Shown: piece by piece, positions 1-13,482 of the stretch | Layout: every line of letters begins with the position of its first letter | How positions within the stretch are numbered: the first letter of the stretch is position 1 | NCBI GenBank assembly: GCA_018697195.1 | Contig: JAGMWU010000040.1 | Span: 496,001-560,000, forward strand | Length of the DNA stretch: 64,000 nucleotides | Source: Certhia americana | Taxonomy: Eukaryota > Chordata > Aves > Passeriformes > Certhiidae | Reading direction: 5' to 3' | Notes under the pieces: generated by a model | Databases searched by the model: none | The model's input: the letters and a program-made list of their open reading frames with translations, nothing else | Told to the model about the DNA's origin: nothing | Translations under genes and position numbers: made by a program

Positions 1-3000
1 AAAATACACAAGACTGTCCTCAAAACTAAGACTATATAAATGAGCTGGCATGAAAATGCTTGATTTGAAAAGTTGTTCTCAGTGTGCCATTCTCAGGGAA
101 AAATATTCTGTTTGGAGAATTAGCAGAACAACCAAACTTGACACGTTTACTACACAAACACTTTTTTTACTGATATTTTTGCAAGGCTCTTTAGTCTGAA
201 AGGACCTGGATCTGTTGAGATCCTAGTTCACAGTGACTTTCAGGTTCAGGTAGCACTCACAATACAGAGCTTGATTATTAGTGAACTGTTCTACCCATGT
301 AACTGATGAAATGGGGTTTTTCATACCTTGGTTAAGCCAAACCTTAAAGTTATTGAATTTCATGTTGGCTTTTAAAAAAAAAAAAAAAAAACAAACAAAA
401 AAACCACAGAATCACAGTACGGTTTTATTTGGTTGTGTTACGAAATCCTAAAATCTCCCTTCTGTTGGCCATGCATGTGAAGCACATCACAGGAGAAAAC
501 ACAAACCAATGGGAGTGTATTGCTGATTTTTATCTGCATTTCAGACAGAGATTACTACTCTCCTTTTCAAATACAGCCCACATATGAAATAAGAAACACT
601 GCTAACACTTTATTGCTTTATTTTGTCACTGGTCTTAGTGTAAGACCCCCCCCCTATACTCAATCTGTAGTCATCTGCACTGTAGTGAGTGTTTTCATTG
701 CCTTTCAACATCTGATGGGCAATTGTAGAGCATCCCTAAAACTGTGAGGGAAAAATGATCTAAGCTTCATATAAAATTTCAAGTGGTGCCACTCTTCTGA
801 AGCTGTCTGATTTTCAGTCCATGTGTATTTTTTGTCTAGGAGTCACTGGGAACATTTTTACAAAGGTTTACTGGATGTGAATAAGTAAAAATTGACCTGA
901 GGGTTTAAAGATTAAAACTAATGGAAAATTATTAATAAAGTAATTTTATCGAGGAGAGGTTACCCACTCAGCACTTTTAAAAGACATTTTCATATAATGA
1001 GCTAACTGCATGTACTTTTGAATATAGATAGCAGGAAAAAGTTGGAGCCTTTACAAGGAAACCTAGTATCTCACCTGGCAGCTCAGAAATGTGCCCTGTC
1101 ATTCTCCTAACCATGTCAGGTAGAATCACTTACTCTGCTTTCCACTTTTTAAAATACTGTGAAAGCTACTGCTGTTCACAGAGAGGATAAGGATATGATA
1201 ATATAGTTAATTATGAACCCTGATTTGATCCATACCGGCACAAGGAAAAGTGCCCTGCTTCTAGGACAGGTGGTGTAAATTTAAATAGCTTGGCTTCAAA
1301 TTTCAAAATCTCAGTCTGTGATTTTAGATGCCCAGCTAAAGTACCCAGGGATGGATGCTGAAATGTCTCATGTCTTTCACAATGCTTACTCTCTTCAGTA
1401 ACATCACACTCATTTTGACATCTTAAACCCTACTAAGTCAGTAAAAAGCCGTACACCACTGTCCAGTGTTATAAATATAACAACTTTCTCTCTTCTGGAA
1501 ATGTTTCTCTCCTATACAGAATTTCTAAGCTGTTCCAGCCTGATTTATGTTCTTTTATGATTTCTGCAAATACTTAGTGGGCTAAACTGCAGTCACAGTA
1601 CCTGTTTCTGCTTCATGCTGCATCATATATGAAAACAAGTTGTTTAAGGCAAAACAGAAATTGATTCATTTGTTTTAGTAGCCAAACATGCCTTATTTCT
1701 TTGGACACTGTTTGCTGTCAATATTGATAGCTTTCTAACAAATTCTCAGTGTCCACAGGTTGACTTTTCCTAATGGGCATTGACTAGGCAGCACAGCACA
1801 ATACAAGAAGCAAAACAGCAATTTCAAGTTGTAGGAATAAAATATGAGGTAACATGCAGTCAGGCTTGTGATACACTGAATGATGGTGCTGACAGAATGT
1901 GTCATTTCTGGACCACATTTGGGGGAAAAAACCTGTTTCTTTCCCCTTTGCACTACCTACTGTGTTAATGGTAATATGAACTTTTCTGCAGGATAAATAA
2001 CTATAAATCTAGTTTCACTACATTAATTTTTAAAATGTTTATTGTTCATATTTGAAATGAAATAGAAGTCTTAGGCTATGTCTCAGCCTTGGTGTACTGG
2101 CATTCAGATATAGCATATAGCTTTTATAGCATTACTGTTGCATCTGTTAATCAATGATGTATTTTTAAAAGCATTTAATACATTAATTCTTTATTTTCCA
2201 TCAAGACCTCCTTCAATAATTTCCTGTAGTAGCAATCATGTAAGCACCTCAGCAATACCAGTAACACTACACAGTAATTAATACTGCATAAGAGGTCAGA
2301 TTAGCTGGTATTATTTCTTCTTGCTTCTAAATATTTTCTGATTTTCAGCTTTGCAATGCTTTAATTCATCTGTCTCCAATAATCTATACTGTATCCTGTG
2401 TGAAACTGTACTTTTCTTCCAAGAAGTTCAGTGAATTTTAAATAGGTAGGAAATATTGTTTTCATCTATTAAATTAAGGTACAGAGAAAAGCTTGTGCTT
2501 TTTTTTCTGGGTTGATGTGCAGTTTTTTGGGTTTTTTTTTGGTTTTGTTTTGGGTTTTTTGAATCCTGAAAATAGGATAGATCGGCATGTTTTATGGATT
2601 TAGGATGAAAAGTCCTGAATTATTGAAGGTGACCCTTCCTGATATCTTTAGATTGACAAATGGTTTACCCTTGGCTTTTTATGGAGTCTGTGTCTTCTAA
2701 TAACAGCAAGTATAGAAGTTGGAAGGGAACTCTGTTGTCTTATCAGAGGAACAAAGCTGGTGGTAGACAAAATCTGTGCAAATTTAAGCCCTCCCCTTCA
2801 ATAATTAAATAGTAGAAATAGCTTGAAAACATCTCCACAAGAAATAGGATCCCTGTGGAATTTCTGCTTGCTCTTACTTTAAATTTTTGTTTGGGGAAGT
2901 TGTTTCCAGTATGATATAAAACTGACTTCTTAACACAAGCAGTACTGTAATTTGAAGCAAAATAATCACTAGAATGTAGAAGACATACATACATATTTAA

Positions 3001-6000
3001 AACTTCCAGCCAGTGTGAGGGGAAGTATATGTCAATAGGAATGGAAAATGGATGCTAACTAGCAAACATAGCAACAAAACATATGCCACAAAAGCTGTAG
3101 TTGGGTTGGGATTTTATCTAATACAGAAAGAAATCACATCAGTTCAAAATCAATACTTATTGCTGCTGGATTCAAGTGTAGTGAACTGTACACTCTTAAT
3201 CTCAAGTCTAAATGCCTCACTGCCAAAAGTATGCACATGATGGGTGCTGTGCAGCTTGACAGGAGCTGCATTTTAACATTTGCAGATGACTGTGCACTTA
3301 AGAGAAAATTTGCAATTATTCTTCCTAATTACAAAAGCACTGTATGCCAGGTCTAGAAGAGAATCTTGCTCTATGTGCTGGAATGTTATTTTCATAAACT
3401 ATTCACTAGTTGCCATTGTATTGACATGGATTTAGGATACAGTGGAGTAAAAATGAAGTGCCACTTTAATCTTATTTTTTTGGTCTTGTCAGCTAGGTAT
3501 ATTCTTTTTTTGAAATGCATGTTAGTGTACACACAAGTATGATAGTCTCAAAATACTGTCTTTAACTCATGATGTTTTCTTTAATTCTTTAGTGTATATA
3601 TCTCTTGAAATCACTGGGGAATACATTTTGTTAAGGTTTTATCCCTTAGTTATTTAAAATGCATTGGCTTGATGGGTATTTATTTTTGCCCCAAATTTAT
3701 AGAACTAATAAAAAATTGAGGTAACTATTTAATAGTCTAATAAAATTCTGTGACTATTCGGTTTCAAAAATTTGTATCCTGGTAAGGTTTCCTATAAAAT
3801 TATCAAGCAGTTCTTATCTGTGAAGTAATTCTTTCCATGTTTTTATGGAAAGAACACAGTGATGGTGGGTCTGCAGTTACTCGACTCAGGTGTGGCTCTG
3901 TTGCTTTAAACAGGGGTGTACAGAAGTGCTCTAGTGTCATGCAAAATGCTTTGCACTAAGGTGCCACTGCCTAGCAGGGAATAAAGTAAAGACATCAAAA
4001 TATTCTAATGGGTATTGACAACTGGCTGCATAAACTGAGTGTTCCGTCTGTGCACTATGAGAAATTCACACACTGCGTCTTGTCAGAAATTTTTAACCTC
4101 ATACACAACCTGCTACCTGCTGAATTACTCTTTGCTTTTCCTGGATAGCTGGGAGGGTTGAAGGGGGTTGGTGCTCTTTAACTCAATTCTTTTCTTCTCA
4201 GATATATAATAGGATGTGTATACATATATTTATATGTATATTTACGTGCATACCAATTGAAATACCTATCATTATTGCAAGGGCCCAATGTTTCTTGTTT
4301 TAAAAAAATACAAACCATAAATCAGCAAACTTTACCATTTTATGGTTTTGGATGATACTATTTGCAGCAGATCATCTTGCAGACTTTTAGTCCACAAACC
4401 TCCAGTTTGATTGGTTTGGTTTCTTTTCAAGCTGGCATTTTTGCCAATGTGAGTGCTTCTAAGTATGTTCTAAATTAGTTGTTTGTTCATGATTGCAAAT
4501 GAGATTCTGGGAGAGATAGGGAATGTGAAAAGCAAAAGCTAAAATAAAAAATCAGGACCAACAGAAATCTTGACTCTGTTGTTGGCAGCCTGAAAACAGT
4601 TTTGCTGAATGAAATTATTTTGCTGTATTTCACAGGTCACAGGATAATTAATGAGAAAACTTGGTCAAAAAAAGGGCATTTGGATTTTTTTTCTTTTTTT
4701 TTTACAATCTGTTCGTGGATTGTGCTTATGCTTTCAGGTGCTTTAGGTATAAAAGTGCTGAAAGATCATTGTGTTAAAATGTCTCATGGTGAACTTGCAA
4801 GAGTAATAAATACAGCAAAGGCAAAATGTTGTGGGCCATGTGGTAATGCAATGCATCATACCCCCAGCCACTGGAGTAAAATGCCAGGCCCTCTTCATTA
4901 ACTTGTTTAGTCTTCAGCACATTGCTCTAGTGGGGACCTCAGAATTGAGCAACAGTGTAATCCTTGCGACAGGGTCTCTGAGAAAGGGATACAATTTCTT
5001 TTGATCTGCTCTCCTTTCTACGTACTTCTACTTTAGCCTTTATTTCCGTTTCTCAAACCTTTCTGCTGGAATGTTTTTTAGAGAGTAAATAGCACTTTTC
5101 TCTCCTAAGCTAATAGCTTTGGATAGATTAGTCAAAATTATTCTCTGATCTATCATTATGCAATTCAAATACATAGCCCATTAAAAACCTGCTGCTAATG
5201 AAACAGTCTTGTTACTCTCTTTCCATGAGATCTAGGGGTCAGCTCACTCAGGGGACTCCATCTGCTGCACATGCAAGAGCCCAGGTTTCTACATCCTCTA
5301 GCATAGTCCTTTAAATAAGTGTCTATTAGCATTTGGTGTGAGCCTCCAGGCTCCCTGCTGCTATTTCCCTGTACATGTCTCCAGAACCTATGGAATCATG
5401 TGCCATCACACCCCCTGTTATTATGTGCCTCTGCACACCAACACAGCCCTGTACTCATGTATTCAGCAAATCATGGTATGTTTTGTCATTTAGCTTTCAC
5501 TTTGTTGCCCCTAGACCTGTGCTCTGATCTTTGATGATTTTTTTCCCATTTGTCAGCCTAGGAACCAGTCTGTCAAATGTTCCCTTTCTTTCCTACTGCA
5601 TTCTCCTGGCTCCCCTCCCCTCCACTTCTGCCCTGTGTCTGCAGGCAGGTGTGCAAGCCCTGCCTCTAACTCAGGTGTCCAACCAGGGCTGGATGGGCTG
5701 GGCTGTGATGGTCTGGGCACATGAGACAGGAGTGCACAGTTGAGGCCAATTTATGCTGAGGGACAGCAAGTTGCTCTTCGTCCCCTCTGCCATAGTAACC
5801 ACCCCAGGGCAGGTTTCTGCACTTTGTAGTAAGTGCTAAGCAGCCAGCAATTTTCAGTTTGTCTTATTAAGTACAAGTGAGAGTCAGTGATTGTGATGCA
5901 CTAAAGCTATGCCAGATAGACAAAATACCTTTCGACTAATTTGTAATTGAAAGATTTGTATGTTTATTCAGCAGTGGAGCACAGAGGACTTGTGTCCTAA

Positions 6001-7426
6001 AGACGTGCTAGATTCACAAAGTATGAGCTTTTTATCTATTTCTAAAAATCATACATATTCATAAAATTACCTAACATGTCTATACATATGCAGTACCCAT
6101 CTTTGCCTTGTATTAAAATTAGTTGGATGTCCTTCACATCTGTGCAGTCCTCCTTTTAATTGAGTTGGTGGTCCTTTTCAATTGAGTCAGTGGTCCATGG
6201 AGTGAAACAGAGTTGTCTTCCTAACAAATGTGTACTGTTGCCAGGTCTTTGTAACACCTTGGTTATGGTCCAGGCTCTCTTTCTTGTCTCCAAGTATCAA
6301 AAGTCTTGGTTTTCTGATTTCTTACAAAGCTAAGTGTCAGATACATTATCGATGGTCCTGCTCTATACCTACATATTAATGATTAAACCCTTAGTTTTTT
6401 CTTTAATCTTATTATTAACATCTGACATGATACTTACATCTTTTCTGGCTACATTTCTAATTCTTAAATCTTTTAACACTTTGACTCAATTGAGGTTCAC
6501 AGGAGGCAGCTGAGGTGTGGCAGTTCATGTTGCGTCCCCCAGGCAGTGGCTCAAGCAGCCACTCCTGCTTTGGGTGATTGGCATCTGAACTTCTCTGCTC
6601 CTCTCTGCTGCAGGAAAATTCATCACAGGAGCTGCAACTGAACTGGCCTGCTGGGCCTCTGCTCCTTACTCCAGTCATGGGCCTGATAGGTGACCTTGGC
6701 TAAATCTCTTAATCTGCATATATGTTGCTTTCCCTCTCTGCGAAATCTGGGTAATGCTATCAAATTGCTTGGAAAGCTCTTTTAAGATCTAGTCAGAAGT
6801 AGACAATGTAAGAGTTAGATTTTCCTAATTCATCATAAATTTGCTTTCCTGTCAGTCACTATGTGTGTCTTTGGGGTTCACTTTCTTTGTTACTCTGAAG
6901 TTAATTATTTTACTGGTGTCTTGCATTTGTGTAGCTGTATCTTTGGATCTTAGTGCATGCCCAGTGTCTAAATGTAAACACATGCCTACTGCCCTTACTT
7001 TTTTGTAATAATCTTTCTTTGAGTAATTTTTGCCTGTCTAATGACTTCTACAAACTCTTTAGTTCCTAAAGTTGTAAATTTTCAATATAAAACTGAGCAC
7101 AGAAATGTTATGTGTCAGCATGAATTTTAAAATAAATCTTTATTTTTTTTTCTGGACTTGCCCTACAAGGTGATGAACAATCTTATCCTGATAGTTTCAA
7201 ATGAGTTGTTCATGTATTTAAGTGTTAATGAGATAAATATATGCTTTTTTTGGATTGGTTTCTAATGGACAAAACCCATAAAAAATCTTTTGCTACACTG
7301 AGATGAAATTCCTTTCATCCTGAAGATAATGATTGAAGTCACTGGGGGCAGTATTTAAACATTTGCAAAATGATGCATTTAACTTTTATCTATCCAACCT
7401 TTTGTAACATAGATGATATTGTGTCA
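1..7426. other. AT-rich non-coding stretch, no gene seen
   Basis: No frame here carries a recognisable domain; the longest is about 99 codons (4602-4901) and has no family resemblance. The stretch holds a poly(A) run near 372-390, a run of nine C at 646-654, a G/T-rich tract near 2497-2560 and an AT-rich near-palindrome around 4217-4240. A somewhat GC-richer patch at about 6490-6690 matches no repeat I know. I read the stretch as unique intergenic or intronic DNA. Unrecognised exons or regulatory elements cannot be excluded without comparison to other birds. Confidence 0.7.
2497..2560. repeat. G/T-rich low-complexity tract
   Basis: Runs of T interrupted by short G runs (ttttttgggttttttttttgg type) cover this segment. 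All G and T lie on the plus strand, with almost no A or C. It resembles the larger tracts at 7427-7505 and 59854-59935. Confidence 0.8.
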
Positions 7427-7505
7427 GGGGGGTTTTTTTTGTTGGTTTTTTTTTTTTTTTTTTTTTGTTTGGGGTTTTTTTTTTTTTTGTTTTTTGGGGT
7501 TTTTT
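7427..7505. repeat. G/T-rich low-complexity tract with several G runs
   Basis: Seventy-nine bases made almost only of T and G. It starts with six G, then T runs of up to about 22 bases, and contains two GGGG blocks between long T runs. The strand asymmetry is nearly complete. It could be a decayed poly(T) tract, and assembly of such sequence is often unreliable. Confidence 0.85.
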
Positions 7506-9745
7506 AAGACTATTATCATCTTCAATTACCAGAGAATTTGCCTAGGATTTTTTTTTTCTATGAACTGATATGAAACTAGACACCCATCATTTTAGCATCG
7601 TATAGCACCCATCATATGCATCATTTTAGCCTAACACTGGTTTTTACTTCTCATGGAAAAATAGAGGTTTGTAGCACAACTGCTGACATCCTTAACTATA
7701 GTATGTTACCAGGCACTGCTATAATACAGTACATATTTCTTTGTGAAGGAAATGAAAGCTGCAATAATAAAGCTTAACTTTATGGTATTGAAATTTGCTG
7801 TGTTTGTACCTCCAGGGAGAAAAACAATTAGAGAAAGACAATCTACCTAAATAGGCTGGGAAACTGAATTGCTCTGTCTATGCTTCATTACCCTCCCTCT
7901 TTCTCATCTCACACTTTCCACAAATAGCATGATTATGTTTACCTGACATCTTCATGCTTCCCTGCTGAGCAGGCTGAGGAAGCCTTGCAGCTGAGATCAG
8001 CAGTGCTTACTATGGGGAATGACTGAGATGTTTTTTGTTTAAAGGATACAATTCTTGAGCTATTTCAGCAAAGAACTTCAGAGTGTCCCTGGATTCTGGA
8101 AGGGAGCAGAATAAATGAGGTGCCAAAGGGCATTTTTTAAAAAAAAATTACTCTTGGCTATTAAAAGTACCATCTTGGCTGATGTTAGTACATCCTTAAT
8201 TGCCTGATAGAAAGGCATGGCCTGAGATGCTAAACATCATCTTGGTGACCTTCATAACTGAGAAAGCCTGACAAATTTTTCATGAAGATTCCTTGAGCAC
8301 CAAAACAACAATCAGCCCTAAGAGTGGCACTGAAATAAAATTCCGTTTTACAGATAAAAGCCTTAATAGAGAAAGAAAAGATCTGGGATGAGGCATGTTT
8401 CAAATGCTACCAAAGGGCTTTCCACTGACTCCCTTGAAGAACTGAATCATAAATCCAGAACAAAAAGACCTGGTTGTCTTTATAAGGAGCAGGTATTTTA
8501 TTTTTCCAAGTTATAAATTTAAATAACTAAACTACAGATAAATGGACACAATTCTTCAAATTAGAAACCAATATTACATATGAGAATTAATGACGTTTCA
8601 TTATGCATTACCATCTACATTAATAAACTATGACTGTATTAGTCTTAGCAGTAGCATCCAAGCCTCTTTTTCTTGTAGCCTTTGGGATCTTGCTCTAAAT
8701 CTAGTTTTAATCTAATGCTGCATGAGCTGCTGAATAACTGAATTTAAATTAATTTGCATTTTAGTTTGAAGCACTCAACTACTTAGTCAAAACAATACCG
8801 TGAACCAACCAGATACCTATGTATAAACTTTGCATCAATATGGTATAGGCTTAATATCAGTAGCCTAAACCCCTGCTACTTCATTTGAGTTCAAAATGTT
8901 TGGAAAGATGTTGACTTTAACAAGGTTTTTGTCTTTCTGCTTTTCTGTCTTTGAGTCTTACAGTGCACATGACCTGAACTTGCTCTTCAGGTGCCAAAAG
9001 CCGCTTCTGATCTCAGTGTCCTGAATGACTAGAATTAAAGCTTTTTTCTACACTTTACAAAATGTCATCAAATTGAAAGCATGGAATTAATAAGCACCCT
9101 GGCTTTTCTGCCCTTTTATTTGTACTTTCTCTCGCTTGTTACAGTTAAATGGCTAGGCAGCTGTCCTGAACTCTCCTTAAAACATGGACTATGTTAAAAT
9201 GAAATCTGCAGATTTGTTGGTGTAGGGTTTTGGGGGATGTTTTTGTTGGGGGCTTGTCGGTTTGTTTTGATGAGCAGCAATGTAACAGGTCTCACCTTCA
9301 CAGTAGGGAAAAACCTAAGACAGGCTAGTTCAGATCAGAATTCTTAACCTGGATGAAAGGAGGATTCCCTTTCTGGCTGACTCCAAATTCATGCTCCATC
9401 ATCTCAAAGCTAAAACCTCCTGCAAACTTACAATATGTTGCTGCTATTACTGGCCAGCAATCCTGGATCTGTTAGCAGTTCTGCATTAATCATTTCAGGT
9501 GTCACATTGTTATGAAAGGTGTGCACAGACAGGCAGATACTTTGCAGCTCATATCTCAAAGGATGCTGGAAATGATTTATTTTAGGATAAACTCTGCAGG
9601 ACTGACGCAACAATCAGAGTCTTTCTGGACTTCAGACAATAGTAGTGACAGTGTGGCTCCCACCTCCAGAAACTCATAAGGAAATATCTCAACATACCTG
9701 GCAATATTAGCAAGATAGGTACAATTCATTTCATGTGCAATGACC

Positions 9746-9788
9746 AAAATCAGGCTATTGGCCCCCTGTGTGCCAATAGCCTGATTTT
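9746..9788. repeat. Perfect 17-bp inverted repeat with 9-base loop
   Basis: The left arm at 9746-9762 (aaaatcaggctattggc) is the exact reverse complement of 9772-9788 (gccaatagcctgatttt), separated by the nine bases cccctgtgt. A perfect 17-bp stem this close together is unusual in unique sequence. The arms do not extend beyond this on either side, so it is not an obvious transposon with long terminal repeats. Function unknown. Confidence 0.9.
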
Positions 9789-12700
9789 ACACTATCTACA
9801 GCAAGGGAGAGAACGGCAGCTATGGCAATTTAATAAACTCATGTCACACAGCTTGCTCCCATTCAGTGACAGTACCTGGAGGTCTATGCATTTAACATTA
9901 TACTGATCTAGGGTCAGATCCTTCAGTTATTAATTCAAGTAAAGGATTTAACAGAGAGCAGTAATATTGCAGTTTAAATTTTAAAACATTTGTGTAACTG
10001 TGTAGCTTATACAAATTGTCCTTAATGCATTTCTAAAAACACACAGAACAATTTAAGGGCCCAGACTATCAGCTGTGATTTGTATGTCTGTGGCTTCTCT
10101 ATTCTTAGTGCTGCTATAAACAATAATAGCTGGTTACAGTTTGAAGGGGTGTTCATGCCAACACTACCTGGAACAGAGTGACTCTGGACTTATGCCCCGT
10201 CTCCAGTCTACAGTTTTTGCCTCCTAGTGCCAAGAAAGTATTGATAGGAGCCAGAATTGCTTTTCACAGATTACCTTAGGCCTTGGGAACAAGCCACTTA
10301 AACAATTTTGTTACCCTTGCCCTGGTTTGTTTCCTGCGCAGCTCAGGTTTGCCAGTGGGAAGCGTGGACTTAGATTTTTTGTTCTCTGGTGAAGTTAATT
10401 TCTAAAGCTATCACATTCCTTACATGGGGTTTGACAGTATTTAACTTATTCAACCTTCTTATTATCCTGTAAAAAATACAGACTGAGGAGGTCTTTTTTA
10501 TGTAAATGGAGTTAAGTTGTGAGACTTAATGCTCAACTATGCACGTAATCAGCTGAGGATCTAGACCTTATGGTGGGAGGGTGAGCACTGCTCAGAGGTA
10601 CGACCTAGCTCTGAAACAACGACCTCTAGAACCACAAACCACATGGCCGCCTTCAGGGGGTGCTTTGCTGACCCAGTTAGTCCTGGCAGAAGGCAACACT
10701 GATGTAATTTCAATGCTTTTAGAAACCAACCTGACGCTTCTCTGTAGTGAAGTGCTCTGCCAAGTGGCTCTACCAGGTCATTCAGAAGTAGATTGAAGAT
10801 GTCTGTGTTGCAGCACATTTCACAGTGCTGCACAGTTTACCTGAGGAGTCCTTCCCAAAGGTGGGTACTGTGAGTTAAGCTAGGGATTGGCTAGGTGAAT
10901 TGGATGTTTCCAGGTTTTTAATGGTATTAAGAAATGAGAGGGTAAAAGAGAAAGGGGGACAGAGGGAAGAAGTACACCTTGCCGACCCTGTCTTTTGAGT
11001 AATAGTGATAAATAAGTCCATTATTAATAACCCAGTAAAAAACTGTTCTACACTAAATATATTGAGTCAGCTTTGTGATGCATGTCAATTTGCCTAGCTG
11101 CACTGATTAAAGGAAAAGTGCAGTGATTTACACCTGTGTTGACTCAGCACACTTGCCCTTGTAAGTGGCCTGTGATAAAATAGACAAATAAATAAAATAA
11201 AAGCACAACTCCTGTACTCTATAGATATTGCTTAAATAATTCATTATAGCTGCAGGGATAGAAGTAAATACAAAGGAAACTGCTTGCCTTTTGAAATACT
11301 AGCTAGAGCAAAGTCTTTCATTTTTTCCTGTTTGGGGTAGCTCATATTTTCTTCCTATATCCTCTTCAAGAACTTATAAAAGTACAAAACTCTTTAGGTT
11401 CTCATTCATCTATGCAGTGAAGCTGACATAATTCCATAGATCTAAACATTGTCTGCAACTCCTAGTACTGAAACAAGTGTGGCCATGCAGCACATTAAAC
11501 TGCAGTTCATTTGTTAAGTCAGAGAATAGCTCGGTGTTCTTAAACCCCTGTCTAGCTTCTCAGTGATGGCTCTCTGTCATCCCGTTGCTCAGCGTGCTTT
11601 AGTGCTGTGATGGAGCTGCACTTCAGCTGCATCACAAACGTGGTCCTTGCACCTGAGTTGTGCAGTGTGGCTCCTAAGGGCAATGCAGACTTAATGCCAA
11701 ATGGTTACTGTTCATTGTGTAGTGAAATAGAGAGGGATAGGAAAAGGCTATGAAAATTACCAGGGTGTGTTTATGTGCACCCCATTTTCAGAAACAAACG
11801 GCTCAGCTAAATAGAAACCTATCATCTGCATAAGTGGGAAAAGCCACCCCTTGAGAGAACAAACTGTCAATTTTTGTCCTTGTAAAAACAGTGGAAAATA
11901 TTTTAAAGGGTTAAATATGTCAGAATAGTAGTGTGTAAGAGGTCTAAACTGGTATCATATATGTATAAAAGCATTAAAAAGAGTGTGAAATGGTATAGTT
12001 CAAGAGCAACCACATTGGTTTGGAGCAGCAGTCTCTGGTCTAAACTGTCTGTACTCTGCCAGGTGTCCAAGGTGAGCAGAAGTTGAGCAGCCAGGGTACT
12101 GAGCTTAGCTGAGGATAGCAAAGATTTTGAGCTTTAGCACCTTGCTAACATCATCACACAGCTCTTGAGTTTGGGCTGCTGAGTGGGATGCAGGCAGAGC
12201 TGGTCTCCCCTGCAGCTGCCTGGAGCACCCTTTGTTGCTGTAGGTTGATGCTATCCACCATCAGATAAGCTGTGTCAAGGCAATCCTGGGGCATTTTCCT
12301 AAGTGAAAGTGGTTTCAATGCAGTGAGATAAAAGTCCTTAAACTCAGAAAGTTATTTGGCCCCTGAATCAGAACTGTTGAGTCTGATAGGAAAGAATTCC
12401 AACCTCTGTTTTTGTGTCTCACTCTTTTTCTCCCTTTATTGTTGTAAAAGCAATGCACCTAAATAATGGATGTGAAATCCTACCCATGTTTAAATAAAAG
12501 AAAAAAAATATTTACTGATTTAACTTTGTCTGAGATTTACCTGAGGATATTTATTACCTTTTTCCATATTTCCATTTATAAGATCTGCTATAAGAGAACA
12601 GCAACATGCTGCCCAACAGGGTCACAGTAGCTGTAAGAAGTATCTTTTTTCAATCCAAAATACATGTTACCTGTAAATAATTACAGAAAATTTGCATCTT

Positions 12701-13468
12701 GTTCTAGGATATATGTCCTTTCCTCCTCTGGTAGTGTTGCTGCCAGCATCTTTCTTCATTTTTGTTGCTCTGACTTGCTGTCTAATAGGATTACAAAAAG
12801 CAATCCTGGGGAAGTGGCCCCATTTATCTGTCCCAGTAGCCATTGGAGGAATGAAGATTTGGATGTAGGAAGCCTGTAGTCTTCATTGTAAACATGGTCT
12901 CATTTTAAAATGGTGCAATATCTGCAACATGGAAGATATTTTCTTCCTGCCAGGTGGCAATGATATTTCCTTGTGCAGAACATTCAGTGGAAGCCTTCCA
13001 GTCCTCACAAAAGGAAGGCAAAGGCATGGCAAGGCAGCAAAGATGAGCAGATGGCTCAAGGATAAATGCTGTGAGGAAAGTCTGAGGATGTCTGACCATT
13101 AGCATTCATGGAACAGGAGTTCCTCTGGACTGATGGACTCCACTGGAGTTGCTGGGCTAGTACCTTTCTGAGGGTGAGCTGGTAAACATATTTACATAAG
13201 CAGAAGTGGCAAAATAAAAAACATATAACAAAGAGTGAAAGAGACTGGAAAGCAGAAGGATGATCAGGGAAAAAGCAGTAGTTCTTGTGTGTCATGATGA
13301 GATAAATGCAGTGAAGGAAAATTAAGAGCTGTTTCTTTAGTGGGTTTCAAAACCAACTGAAATGTTTTTGTAATGATGCAAGACAAATGGACAAAAAGGT
13401 AGAAGAAAGAGATTTGCTGGTGGAAAACGTGAAATTAAGTGTCACAGGATAGCAGAAATATGGATTCG

Positions 13469-13482
13469 CAGTACATGTACTG
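13469..13482. repeat. 14-bp perfect palindrome
   Basis: The sequence cagtacatgtactg is its own reverse complement. Allowing one G-T pair, the outer bases extend it to 18. A short palindrome of this kind may be chance or a dimeric protein-binding site. Confidence 0.7.

Noticed and set aside
410..450. cacagaatcacag followed by ggttttatttgg, similar to the start of a reversed CR1 3' end
   Set aside because: Similarity stops after about 25 bases; too short to call a CR1 fragment.
4201..4252. AT-rich near-palindrome tatacatata / tatatgtata
   Set aside because: Expected in alternating AT-rich sequence; no further structure.
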